Positions 43,915 to 56,680 of a DNA stretch of 64,000 nucleotides are shown here, one piece after another. Position numbers and translations under genes: made by a program. Origin of the DNA: Trochalopteron elliotii. Taxonomy: Eukaryota > Chordata > Aves > Passeriformes > Leiothrichidae. The notes under the pieces were generated by a model, which did not search any database, was not told the DNA's origin, and saw only the letters and a program-made list of their open reading frames with translations. Each line of letters begins with the position of its first letter. Positions within the stretch are counted from its first letter, which is position 1. The DNA lies in the NCBI GenBank assembly GCA_024734555.1, contig JANPWX010000075.1, forward strand, positions 377,722 through 441,721, written 5' to 3'.

Positions 43915-46900
43915 GCCTTCCCTGCCCACAGCAGGCTGCAGACACCAGAGAACTCAAGACTGTCCCAGCTGCTCTCAGGGAAAGGTCCCTGTGTGTCCAG
44001 AGGACTCCCAGCTCTCCAAGACAGAAGCCACCTTCATTCTGATTATTCCTGCCACGTGCAGTGCAATGCAATCCTAGTTCTAGGCTATTGGCAGAAATCA
44101 GAATTAATGAGAAGTGAGGGGCAGACATGGCTCACCCACACTTTCCACACAAAATTTGACTTCCCCACACAAACACCAGTGCACACAGAGCCACAAACAC
44201 AAACCCTGCCCCCTCTGAAGGACTCAGCACCAGCACAGCAAAAACATCATTTGCTCAGCTGCTGGGATGTGGGACTGCAGCCTGTTAGGAGCCCTGCACG
44301 TGCTCTGCTACTTGGAGCTTATCACTTAATTAAAAATAACACCCAGGTTTGGGGGCCCAGGCCCAGTGATGTTCACTGAGCTGCTCTCCTCTCCCTCCTG
44401 CCTCCCTCCAGCCCTCCCTGCCTGCCAGCTGTAGGTGTATAACACTGTAACCTTGCTTTGCAGCACACAAGTGCCATAAACCATCAATAAATTTTACTGA
44501 CTTTCCCCTGACCTTCACGAGGCCTGGACGAGCCACATCTCCCACCAAAGATGGAGCTGTAAATATTTTATCTGTGCAGTAAACACAGCGCTGACAGCAG
44601 CAGCTCACTCATGTCCTGGGGACTGCTCTGTGAGCATCCCTGCTGTGCTGGATGGAGATTTATCTGCTGCTTCAGGAAGAACCTGGGCACAAAGGCACAG
44701 CAGCTCACAGAAAGCCATCCTTATCCCCCAGCAGCTTCATGTCACCTGCTGCCTCATTACAGAGCCATTCCCTGGCTCTGTGGGAAAGGCAGGGAGCAGG
44801 AGCCAGGCTGGCAGGGAGGCAGAAGTGCTAAATGCTCCTTCAGCAAGACCCTGAGCCAGAAAAACCCTAAAACGTGCTGGAGTTTGACAGCAGGAGATGC
44901 CACGGGGTTTATATCACCTGGGGTTTGTTCTTTTGCACACCCTGGTGTTAAGGTTTGAGGGGTGGGGTTCCCGAGATGAAAATGACTTCACATTTCCCCC
45001 AGCCATGGAGGTCTCTTAAGAGTTCAGGAGTATTCACATACAGCCAGATTTCTCACTGCTGCAGGCCAGCACAAGCTGACCTATTTCCAGCAGGAGAATG
45101 GGCTGTGCTCCCCTGTTTTGGGGGATAACTGCATCCTGGAGGTGCAGCACCTGCAGCCTGCACTGCTGCCATCCACAGCTGCTCCCAGCCTTGTGCTGCT
45201 GGGAATCACAGTGATGCTGCAGGACACAATCACTGCCTCAAAACTCTCCCCCAGGACAGCACCTGGGCTCTGGGGTGCTGTTTGATGGGGATCCCCAGCA
45301 TCAGTAACAGCAAAATGGGATGCTGTGGTCCCAGTACACCCTGAGCTCTTGCAGCTGGTGGTTGCCCTCCAGTAGAAGGTGGCCAAGCTCTACTTAGCCC
45401 TGAGGATCCCAGCAGCTGGAGCCACACACCTGCAGTGAGCAGCTCTAGAGGAAACCCTACCTTTCAAGGGATTTTTGTTAAGGAAACAAAAAAAAAGCTC
45501 CTTTCTGCCAAGCCCAAGGGGTGTGCAGGGTGAGGAAGAGGAAGGCAGTGAGCCTGTCACCAACCAACTACCCTGCAAGGGTGAAAAGCAACTCACGTGG
45601 GACACAATCCATCTCCTTGCACCTTGCTCAGCATTCAAATCTGTCCTAGGAAATGTTCTGTTCTGTCCAATATGGAACAGTCCCAAAGACACGCTCCTTT
45701 GAGGCATTCCCACTTCTCTGGGTCCCCAAACAGTAACTGAGCACCACAGTGCCCAGACTACTGAGTTATCCCCTCAAAGCTCCTCAAGATCTTTGTTTTC
45801 CCTGGTCACCATGTGCCCTCTGAGCCTGTGGCACACACACCCACCCCGGGCACGCTCATGCCAGCCTGGTCTCGCTGTTATTTTTCAATATTTCTTCAGG
45901 CAAACCCCATGTCTGCCAGGCAATCCCCAAGGCTCCAGCCCTTTGTTTTGCAGCACGGGCTGCCAGGAGACAGGCACGTGAAATGCCTGCTGCTATAATT
46001 GAGCCAGGAACAGGAGAGTCTCCCCGGGCTCCACTGACAGCCTCAGCCCCAGCTTCCTCAGCTCCATCACTCCTGCTGCTGGCAAGGGCTGGCACTGCTG
46101 ACACAGCAGGGTAAGGTGGGCTACTGGCCTGGCTCCCACCTCTCCTGGCTGTCCTCAGATATCCTTCCTGATCCTGCTGGCTGCATCTGGTCCTAAACCT
46201 TCAGCTTTCTCCCCAGGTGAAACAGCCTGGCTTGCCCTGGCATGGCCCACTGCTTTGGGTCATCCTCATCCCCTCCCTGTGCAAAGGGGGAAGGAAAAGC
46301 CCTCCTGCTGAGTGGAATCTCACTGCAGCAGCTTCAGAGGTCAGGGACAGCCCACCCCGTCCTGCAGCAGCTTGTTTTGGGTCATTTTCCCCGTTCAGAC
46401 CCCCCTGTGAGCACACACAAAGGCACGGTGCTCATACCAAGCCAGGCTGCTCAGTTTGCAAAGGGTTACCTCGAGAGAGTAAAGGGTTCGTTTTGTCTGG
46501 CAAAGGCTCCCAAGCACCACCACCCCCCTCCCGATTTATTTCTGCAATTGTAATTAAGGCCCTGACAAAGTGGTTTAGCTGCCTGAGTCTTTTGTTCAAT
46601 TTATTGATTAGCTATTTCTCAGAAGTTCATTACCATCCAGAGGCTGGGAATTGGGAATTGGGTCTATGTGGTTTTTCAAGGCTTCATCTCTGCTTCAGAT
46701 GATTAAATGCAGCCACAACACATCCATCCTGCATTGAACAGCTCTGCCCAAGGTCAAACATTCATGCAAAACAGGAGTGCATATCTGCATGTCTAAATAT
46801 CATCTGCATGAATTTCCAAGTGGATGTTTTTAAAGCCTTCCCAGCAAGTAGGGGGAAAAAAAGTATTTATGGAGGTAAGGCAGGTCGTATCTTAATGCTC

Positions 46901-47739
46901 TTAATACAATATCCTTTAATTATAAACTAATGTATTAAAAAATATCTCGAGATCAACTCCCTCAAAGGAGGAATGGGGGAGGTGGGAAATTGCTATTGGC
47001 ACAAATTGGCAGCTCCTGCTCAGGAGCAGAGGGCTGAACGACAGGGTGGACAACCCTGCAAGGCAGAAACACTGAGGAAATCCTGGATACCACCATCCAT
47101 CTTACACTGGGGGAAACAAAAGGCTCCAGTACACACTGCTGTCCATCAGCAATCTTCATTAAGTTCACTATTTATCACAAGCACAACATTCCACACCCCC
47201 CCAACCTGCTGTCTTTCCTTGAGAGATTTTCTAGGCAAATGAGATGCAGCAGGTTTCATCCAGATTTCCATAGAGCATTTGTCATTAGCTAAGCTTGAGG
47301 AGACAGGATTTAGTAGAATCTGTGACATGGGTGAAAGTCTCAACAGCAACTGAAGGGCACAGCACGAGGAGGAAGGAAATTATTGATGGAGAAACCAAAT
47401 AACTCTTCTTATTCAATGTTTTTTAATGTTCTGACCACAGCATAGTTCAAATAAACACACACAAGGAAAGGTGTAGAGGGGCCCAGGGTAGCAGGGAGCT
47501 GGGAGGGACACAGGTCACACCAGGACAGCTCAGGACCAGGCTCAGAGCTGGATAAGTGCCCAGGCAGGTGGCCAAGCAGGCCAATGGCACCTTGTGCCAG
47601 CCCTCACGTGGCCACAGGAGCAGGGCAGTGACTGTCCCCCCGTGCTGGGTGTGAGGCCACACCTCACACCCTGGGACCCCAGCAAGGACATACAGGGGCT
47701 GGAGTGTGTCCAGAGTAGAGAATGGAGCTGGAGAAGGGG
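43915..47739. other. Single-copy non-coding DNA
   Basis: No gene is recognised in this 3.8-kb stretch. An open frame of about 200 codons (43768-44379) begins inside the LTR and has no domain. The block 44,440-44,600 (AT-rich, with a CGAGGCCTGGACGAGCC core) and 46,540-46,960 could be conserved. A GC-rich (CCACC)-like patch lies near 46,516. Confidence 0.45.
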
Positions 47740-47745
47740 CTGGAG

Positions 47746-48050
47746 TGTAGCCCTGGTTCCGTGCCTGAGGTGTTTTGGTTTTCTGAAATTCTTTTCCCAG
47801 GGAATTTTCTGTAAACAGGAGAAATGTTTTTGTAACTGTACCTATGTTATTCATTCCTTTTCCTAGGAGGGACTTCTTCTTGATGTCCCTCTGGTCTGAC
47901 CAATGTGATTGAAGAGGTTTGCCTTTGTTTCACCAATCAAATTGATCTGTGTAAGATAGTATAAAAAGGAAACACATCCCAAAAATCAAGGAGTCATTTT
48001 CAGCCTTCTGAATCTCAGAGTCTGTGTCATTGTAGTGTACAACAGCATCA
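47746..48050 (+). mobile_element. Solo LTR, family A, copy 3
   Basis: A 305-bp element runs from TGTAGCCCTGG to ACAGCATCA. Its flanks are CTGGAG (47740-47745) and CTGGAA (48051-48056), a 6-bp target-site duplication with one change. All family A landmarks are present, including CCTAGGAGGGACTTCTTC, the CCAAT boxes and TATAAAAAG. Confidence 0.94.
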
Positions 48051-48056
48051 CTGGAA

Positions 48057-51000
48057 CACAAGTTTCAAGATTGTGCTGCCCTTTCCTGAGCCTCCCATCT
48101 CCAAGGGACACAATCTCCCTCCTCCTCCTCCTCCTCCAGGCATTTGCTCTTCCAACTCCCAGGGAGACCAGGCACAGAGAGGATGCACTGGGGGTAAACA
48201 GGAATTTCTGCTTCTAACTGGGGGTTTCACCACTTGGAAGACCAATATGATGCCTGGAGGCATCAGTTAGCATTTCCAGTAGAGAAAGGTACATCTGACA
48301 ACTCTCCTCCCTTCTGCCCAAGAAAGTCACTTGAAGAGGCACAGTCTATGAAGGAGGGAGGGAGATTAAAGCAGTTTAAAGTGATGCAGCCATTTAAAGG
48401 ACAGAAGAAACTGCTAATAAATGTACTGAGGGTGTGAACCTCTGCGTGAGGAGCTAAGGAGCAATGCTGAGGACCATTAGATGGACACTGAGATAATACA
48501 GCTCCAGTGCAGAAAATAAATATACGACTGGACCCTGCACATCTCTGCTCTGCAGTGAGAGGGAAGCCCAGCAGCCTCTGCCATTTGGAAATATTAATGA
48601 GATATTTTTCTGGAACGTTAGGAAGTTTGAGCTTGGGACACATCTGGGACAAAGTTTTAAACCATGCTGGGTCTGCAGCACCACCCAGCTCTGCAGCACC
48701 TGGCACAGGCTCCTTTTCCTCTGTGTTAACAAGGGAGGTTCCTGCTGTAGTGTTCCCTCAATTTCTGCCCTGCCTTCTACAGGCCAGCTCTGGGACTTGA
48801 AAATAAAACCAATCCCACTGAAACAAAACAAGCCAACTCAATCACTTGCAGTAAGAGAGAAGAGGAAATAGTAAGATCACTTTAAAAAGTTGCTAAAGAA
48901 ACAACTTCTCATCTCAGCACTCTGCTCTTTGAAACTTTGCTCTCCCTTTTCCAAGGCTGTCCCAGTGCAAGATTAAAAAAAAAAAATCATTTTCAGCTCA
49001 AGGACAGGAGATGAGTAGTTTGATCAGTTCCTTAAAAAAAAAAAAAAAAAGGAAAAAGAAAAAAAAAAGATGTTTTGTTTTCTTCCCTGACAATTGAATT
49101 TCTCTAAAATAAATACCATTTCTATTCAGACAAGACCATTTCCTGCTCTCCTTTTGAGTCAGCACCTGTGTGTGTGGCACTGCAATTATTTCCTCAGTGA
49201 CACACTTGTCACCAGAGTTGCTCTGCTGTGGGTGCCAGCTGGAGCACCAGGGAGCTCAGCAAGCTTTTGTGTAGGGACAAGGTGCTGGTTATGGGTAATG
49301 AGTAAGGATAAATAGGGGAGGGGATGATTCTCCCCTCTACCTCCTGCATCCTCCCTTCCGAACATTTTTGTCTCCAATTTTCTCCCCTTGCCTTGGGGTC
49401 CCTTTCAAGGGATGTAATTGATATAGTCACTGAAAATAATGGAATTTATAGCCCAGGCTCAACACTATAAATTCAGCTATTACATTCCTGATGGGAAAAT
49501 GAAGAACAAAATGAATTGAGACAGAATATTTGTCTTAATAATTGTCTCTTTTCTGTGCCGTATGTGTTTAATATGTCTGTGCCTATATATGTGTGAATAT
49601 ATACATGCACACACAGAGAACTGTACGTAGAAAAGAGGGGGTTTTATTTGATTTTTGAGGGCTTTTGGAGTTTTTTAAATGATCAAATGACCACATCAGC
49701 ACATCCCGTGGCCAGGCAAGCATATTAAGAAGCTGTTTATAACAGAGCAACAAGGTGAATTTGCATCCTGAAGCTCTTTGATGGGGGAAGAGCAGAACTT
49801 TGCATAATCCAGACACCAGGGTACCACCCAACTGATCTGCACTGCAAAACCTGCACGGCTTCTTCTTGGGCCTTTTGGCTGTTTTGCAGATTTATTTCAC
49901 TTTTGGCCAGGAAAGTCAGAGATGAGCCAGCACTTCTCTGCTCAAAGCCATTGCCCTGAGCCTCTGATAAGGTTTCCCAGTGAAACCTTCACTCTTCTCC
50001 ACTCCTCCCTTCCATCCTGCTCCAACTTAGGAAGTTTTGGGTTGGGTTATCCCAACCTTATCCCATCCCACTGCAGATGCACCACCATCACCACCATCAC
50101 AAAAAAAAAAAAAAGTGCATGTCCAGGCTGTGATCATTTGTCATTTAGATAGAGTCTATGATATGAACCATGGCAAACACTGTAATGACTAATTTCAAAC
50201 ATTTATTACAACACTTGAGAGACTTGAAAGCTCTCCCTGCTCTTGATTTTAATAAATGCAGTCTTGAAGCAGCCGCTTATCAAAGTGACACAAATTGTGT
50301 GGTAAATAGATTATGGCACAGCTGAAATACTGGAAAATGAGATCAGAAATGCTACTATCTCCCATTTAAGGCTTTGTGAGATGCTCCGATCAAGCGGATT
50401 CCAGAAGAGTGGCCCGGGCAGAGCTGGTGGAAGTGGGAAGGAGCCAAAATGCCAGGGGATCAATGCAGGGCCAGCCTGCTGCTTATCACCCCTCCATTTG
50501 CATATGTACAATTTCCTGCACATTAAGGAGTTTGTACAGCAAAAGGCAAGAGATACCAACAGGCCTTGAAGTCAGCATTTCAGTGCCAAACCAAGATAGA
50601 AGAGAGGCTTCATCTGGGAAGGAGTTATCACACCAGCAGCCAGACTTCCTCATGCTGTTCCCTGCTCATTGTCTTCGTGGAATAAACAGAACTCTCATCA
50701 GGACTTGCCACGGTACTAAAAAGGGAAATATTTTGACTTGTTGTCAAAATTGCGGCAGATTTTTGCGTGCAGATAAACGAAAAGCTGAGTTAGTGTTTGT
50801 TTTCATAAAGTTCTGAGAAGCTGAGATGAGAGCTTTGCTTTTGGAATATGCTTTGACCAAGAAAATTGGTGAAAGTCTGGAAAAGGGTTGTTTTGTTTTA
50901 AAGAAAGCATTCTCAAAGGGCACAGAGAAGGGAAGTGTAATTCTGTGACACATTTTTCAACCAGCCACACAGAGACTCTGCAAGGCCAGCTGGTAAAGGA

Positions 51001-52127
51001 ACATAAGCACAAGAGACAGGAAAATTACCTCAGAAATGTAAGAACTTTCTCACCAAAATAGGATTCATTTATAGAATCAGCTGCTGCCAATTGTTTTTAG
51101 GGTTCAAAGAGAAGGAAAAAAAAAGCATTGGGTATCTGGCATTATGGGGTTTCTCCTTCAATAGCAAACACCGTGGGTCAGATTATTTTTATATTTAGAG
51201 CTGTCTTCTACTGAAGCCACCAAGACAGTTTGCTTGAGAGGGAAATGCACCCAGTTTGAGTGAAATGGGAAGTACCAGACTTTGGGGACTCGGCTCAGCT
51301 CAAGATGAATGGCAGAGTTACCCCCAGCAGCACAGACCCTTCATCCCAACCCAAGGCTGTTTTAAGCTATATTTTGAAGATCCCTCTGGTCACTGAGCAT
51401 TGAATTGGGAGCAGAGCTGGGCACAGAGACACCACTGGCCACCAGCAGTGGCACCTGGGCTCCTGATCCAGTATCTAACTTGGACATTTCAAATCTGATG
51501 GAAAGAACACCACCACCTCCCCCACCCCAACGCCACTGTGCTAATTTTGGAGGCTCTTTGCCTAAATCCCCTGGGCAATGCATCTTTGCCTCTTTATGGC
51601 TCATTCCTTTGAAAAGATGCTGCCTAAGAATAAGGCTGCAAGTTTTGAATATGCAAAGCAGGAATATTCCCTATCAGATATTCTTTTGCTTTATTCATAT
51701 GATTGAAACTCCTGCTATGGTTCTTGCAAATCCAAGGAAATGTGTTTACAGTCTCATCTACTGAAAAGAATTGGATTCCCACATTGCAGTTCAGGGGATT
51801 TTCTGGGGTTTCTATCAAACACAGCAAGTCTGGCAGCACAAGGCGACTTTAATAAGAGTCTGTATTGCAGTTTCTTATGAGAATACACAATTAAAACCAG
51901 AAGAGGAAGAAAACACACATCCTTTCTACCTCCCTTCTGGATTTCAGGAGAAACTCCAGAAATCTGGGGAGCGGGGGAAACAGATTTATCCTAAAACTAC
52001 CCAAAGTGCTCACCTGTATTTCTTCCATCCTTGATCCTGGGGAACTTCCATCCCCATCCCTGAAACACTGGTTGTGCACACCAAGGGGGAGGAGATGCTG
52101 GCAGAGGAGATGGGAGTTCTGCAGCAG
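48057..52127. other. Single-copy non-coding DNA with A runs
   Basis: A runs lie at 48975-48986 and 49034-49069, and a TATATATGTGTG-type patch near 49,584. The AT-rich block 49,430-49,560 may be conserved. No gene is recognised; open frames of up to about 150 codons (48,263-48,706, 50,376-50,816) have no domain. Confidence 0.45.
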
Positions 52128-52706
52128 CACCACTGCAGCTCCACTGCCACCACTGCTCTGTCACTGCCACCACTGCTCTGTCACTGCCACCACTGCTCTG
52201 TCACTGCCACCACTGCTCTGTCACTGCATCACTGTTCTGTCACTGCCACCACTGCTCTGTCACTGCCACCACTGATCTGTCACTGCCACCACTGCTCTGT
52301 CACTGCCACCACTGATCTGTCACTGCCACCACTGCTCTGTCACTGCCACCACTGATCTGTCACTGCCACCACTGATCTGTCACTGCCACCACTGATCTGT
52401 CACTGCATCACTGCTCTGTCACTGCCACCACTGATCTGTCACTGCATACTGTTCTGTCACTGCCACCACTGTTCTGTCACTGCATACTGTTCTGTCACTG
52501 CATCACTGTTCTGTCACTGCCACCACTGCTCTGCCACTGCCATCACTGCTCTGCCACTGCCACCACTGCTCTGCCACTGCCATCACTGCATCCTCACTGC
52601 CATCCCTCTTCTGTCACTGCCATCCCTCTACTGTCATCTTCACTGCCACCACTGATCTGTCACTGCCACCACTGCACCCTCACTGCCATCCCTGTTCTGT
52701 CACTGC
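52128..52706. repeat. Minisatellite, unit 20 bp, about 29 copies
   Basis: The unit CACTGCCACCACTGCTCTGT recurs through nearly 580 bp. Variants are CTGATCTGT, CTGTTCTGT and CTGCTCTGC, and deletion variants CACTGCATCACTG and CACTGCATACTG. The 5' half is mostly perfect 20-mers, and the 3' end degenerates into CACTGCCATCCCT units. The plus strand remains open across it as a Cys/His/Thr-rich peptide repeat in rotating frames; this is an artefact of the repeat. Confidence 0.96.
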
Positions 52707-55700
52707 AGCCACGATCGTTGCTCCTACTGAGCCAAAAAGGAAGAGGTGCCACCTCTGGCTCTGCAGGCCCTGTAGATCAGGGTTACAGACACCTTCCTGG
52801 GGGACAAAGCAGCTTCCTGAAGCTCACATTCCCCATGCAGAGCCTTTCTCCCCCTGTTGCAGCATGAGCAGGATGTGTTAGAGACTTGATTGGTGCAGGG
52901 CACAAGCCATGAGCTTTCTCTAGAACTAAAAGAAGCTGCCTGGCAAAATATGGGCAGCTGGTGACACATCCAGCATGGATGAGGCACGTGTGCCACAGGA
53001 CAGGGCAGTTTAAAATGCAGTTAGTAGGGTTTAACCAGGGGCAGCCTGATTTTTCCCCTGTGCACAATTCCTTCAGCCAGCAGATGTACTAATTTCTCAT
53101 TCCTGATGTCCCCAAATGAGATAACACATGCTCAGTGGGGATGGCTTGGAAAAACACAAACCCTAGAACCAAACAGGGACCAGCTTGGCACTATAAACAT
53201 CCTATGAAGATGCTGAGTTTTGCTTCCAGTTGTCTTAAGCAGAGCAATGGGAGCCCCACAGCCTGCTCCCAGTACAGCTCTGGGGGCTCTTGTTTTCCCC
53301 AGCCAGGAACCACCCTGGGCTTTCCAGCCCTGACATCCGTGCTCTGGGTCCCACGGTGTTAGAGGAAGTTTTCATGCTCAGTCAAGGGGAACTCAGGCCC
53401 CTCCAGCAGTGACATCCCCCAAACACACCCCAGTACTCTGCCAGTGCTCCTCTATTTCTGCTTTACAGCCTGTAAACACATCTGGGCTGTTTTTGTGACA
53501 GAAACCCACAAGCATTGTTGCGTGACAGAGGAGCTGCTCTCACACAAGTGCAACAGCCCCAAATGTACTTTCAGTGGCTTTCATCTCTAAACCTCGAGCT
53601 GCCTTTGGGTGGCAGGTGACTGTCACCCCTTTGGAGCAGGGGACTGCAGCAGGGAGAGGAGCACCAGGAAGGGCAGAGCTGGAGCTCACGTTTCCCAGCT
53701 CCCCATGCAACCCCCTCCCTTCTGCTTTTCACTTTCTCTCTCCTCAAGCCATAAACAGAAGCAGCATTTTTGACAGGTGTTTCAAGCCCTTGCTGTGTAC
53801 ATTTCTTTTCCCATTTAAGGAGTCGCTGGCAGCAATTCACCCACCTCAGATTCAGATGTGGGGTGAGTTTGTGACCCACTCCCCACTGCCCCTGTGCTGC
53901 TGCTGTGCCCAGCCCAGCACTGCCCGTGGCAGGGTGGGCTTTGAGCACAGGCAGCAACCCTGGCAGAAGAAAAGACGTTGGGATAAGGAGAGAAATGCTC
54001 ACACTGAGATGTAGCCATGGCAACATAGTTGTGCAGAGCAGGAGGCATATCTGCCAAGGCTCAGAGATTTGCCATTTGATCGCATGGATTTCCATGCTCT
54101 GGATGTGATCACATCACACAAAATCCAGGTCAGGCTTGATGCCTTGAATAATTCTTTACCCTCAGGGGCACAGAATTGATGTAGGAAGCTGCGTCTCATG
54201 GAGGATATGGTAGGATTAAATAGATTATCTTTTTGGCCCCAAAAAAGGTGAGCTGTGCAAATGAAGAGACACCCAGTTCTGCTTTTATTGCCCAGGAGGC
54301 AGTGGGGAAGAGGCAGAACCTCAGAGCTGTGCATGGAATCTGTGTTTCCTGGGGACAGAACAAAAGTCTCTAGAAGCAGGGTAAAACCCTTCTAGCTAAA
54401 AATCCCATCCCCTCCTCCTCTTCTCAGTGTTATCCTAAGATAGGAGCAAGCATATTTCCCAACTCACAGCAGTCCCAGCACCACCCAGGGTTGCCTCTGA
54501 ACAGCCCAGCTGGGCTGGGCAGGCATTTGTCACACCAGGGGTTCACACCTTCCCCTGGCCCCAGCCATCAGCAGCACCATGGATGTGATGGGCAGTGCTC
54601 ATCCAGCAGCAGTCCTGCTTTGGGGAGCCAGCTCCTCTCCCTGCACCCCTCTCCAAGCACAGGCACCAGCAAGGAGCAGAGCCATGAGGTGCCAGAGGAG
54701 CCACCTGCACCAGCACGTGTTGGGGGGCAGGAGGAATGTGGGACCCTAAGGAATGAAGGCAAGGAGAAGGAGAGAGACCACAGCGCCTTCAGGGCTTCAG
54801 GAGATTTGTGGCACAGCCTGGATTGCAAATATTTTCCCTGGGGTTCTGCCACTGAATCAGAGCTGCAAGACTGGCAAGGGCTGTGTTTGCTCTGATCTGT
54901 GCCTGTGTAAATCATGAAAGCCAGGTCTGAAGCACAAGAAAGAAGAGGCAGCTTGAGAGCAAAGAGCACAGAGGAAGATGTGCCAAGAGTCTTGATCCGA
55001 TCAAGAGCTGCTGCAAACTCCACATTCCTTCTGGGATGGTGAGGAGAGGACATGGGGAAGGAAGAGGCAGAGTTCCCTATCCCACTGCTCCCCCTCCTTT
55101 AGGTCATGTCCCACTGCTCAAGCTCCTTTGCTCTGATGCAATGTCCACCACCTGACCTGGGACAGCAGAAGCCACGGCTCCCTGGAGCTGTTTTACCCCA
55201 GCTCAGCCATGTGTGCATTCAGATCTTCATATTTTGGGAGGGAGGCAGGAGTCTCATTGGAGTCAGAACTCAGCTGTGTTTTTAAAAAAAGAAAAAAGAA
55301 AAAGGAAAAAAAAAAAAAAAAGGAAGAAAAATGAAAGAACCAAAGGTTTATCTCACATTTGGAATCTATTTTTCCCTTTTATACTAGAAAACCTGAAACC
55401 CCTAGAAATCTAGATGTTCTTCACCTGGCATCTTTTAAAGAGTGTTCCCTTCCCTCGGTAGCTCGAGGGCTTTAACCTTTTGAAAACAACAGGTTCTGAG
55501 ACCTTGAAAAGCAAAGCCAGCAAGGCAGAGCTCATCCTCCATTAGAGCAGAAACAGGGAGGGAGGGGGGATTGATCCCAACGATCCGAGTCTTTTGGAGA
55601 AGTTTAATTCACTCCCTTGTCAGGTCCTTTCTGTCTTGCCCTCCCAGCTCCCTCTGAAGCCGCCTTCCCATCCCTTGCTTTTCACCTCCGCAGGCTTGAG

Positions 55701-56528
55701 CATGAGATAAACATGCCCTAATTATTTTCCTCTTGCACAGCTGAGCCCTGCAGCCCTTCATTTCCTTACCTGAATGCTCTCGCTTCGAGTGGGTTATATA
55801 CGACAAAGCCTCTCAAGTATATTTGTTGTGCAGCAGAACTCGGGTGTCACACAAGCAACTCAAGCCCCTCTTTTTCTCCAGCATGGACTAATAAAGGACA
55901 TGAATTACTGGGGCCTTCTTACAGTCTGGGAGCCAAAAGACTGAGGGAGGGGAGAAATAAGGTCACAGATCCTCTTGCCTTCAGACAAATAGCACAGACA
56001 CCGCTCTGGCTGATAGAGATTGGAAATTGCCTTGGTTTTTGTGCTCAGTTTTGCAGAGGGTCATGAAGAGCTCGGTGACATTGCAACTGCCAGAACATAA
56101 ACAGGATGTGCTCCATCCCAGCAGGCATCTTGTGGTGAGGGTCTGCCGAGGACAGGGAGCAGTGGGAAGGGGCACTGCCCTTCCTGTCCCCAGGGGTGAC
56201 ACTGGGAGAGGCTGCTCTGAGCACAGGGCTGGGCAGTGCAGGGGGTGTTGGAGTTTTGCTGCATTCCCTGCACCATTCTCAGCACACTTTTACTGGGTTC
56301 CAAAGGCTCCCATCACAAGTGCTGCCTCCTTGCTCCAGGCACAGACCCCCAGCACAAAGCTCCTCCCCACAGACAGCAGCCTTGGCTTCCACACCCAGTG
56401 CAGGGTGGGGAGAGGATGGGGCAGTGAGGGTCAGCAGACACCCAAACCTTGCTTTATGCAACTGAGCTGGAGGAGGAAGAGCCATCACAACATCCACTTG
56501 AATACAGGTCTCTGAAATGCTTTTAATG
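52707..56528. other. Single-copy non-coding DNA
   Basis: No gene is recognised in this 3.8-kb stretch. An A-rich run with G interruptions lies at 55284-55330. Opposite-strand open frames of 146-174 codons at 53,570-54,095 and 134-161 codons at 54,490-55,053 overlap each other, so at most one of each pair could be real. Neither shows a domain. Confidence 0.45.
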
Positions 56529-56680
56529 CCATGGAATCCTGGAGTGGTTTGCTTGGGAAGGGACTGTAAAGATCATCTCATTCCACATGGACAGAGGTGC
56601 CTTCCACTACCCCAGGCTGCTCCAAGCCCTGTCCAAAGCCAGCCTTGGACACCTCCAGGGCTGGGGCTGCACACCTGTAT
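56529..56680 (-). mobile_element. CR1 LINE 3'-end fragment
   Basis: The plus strand starts CCATGGAATCCTGGAGTGG, then GGGAAGGGACTGTAAAGATC, CCCCAGGCTGCTCCAAGCCC and CTTGGACACCTCCAGGGCTG, the reverse complement of a CR1 3' end. Confidence 0.92.

Noticed and set aside
43768..44379. 203-codon open frame
   Set aside because: It starts inside the 3' part of a family A LTR and runs into single-copy DNA without any retroviral or cellular domain.
52006..52355. Cys/His-rich open frames that look like zinc-binding repeats
   Set aside because: They are translations of the 20-bp minisatellite in successive frames.
53571..54095. 174-codon minus-strand open frame
   Set aside because: An opposite-strand frame of 146 codons covers the same DNA; composition is low in charged residues and no domain is visible.
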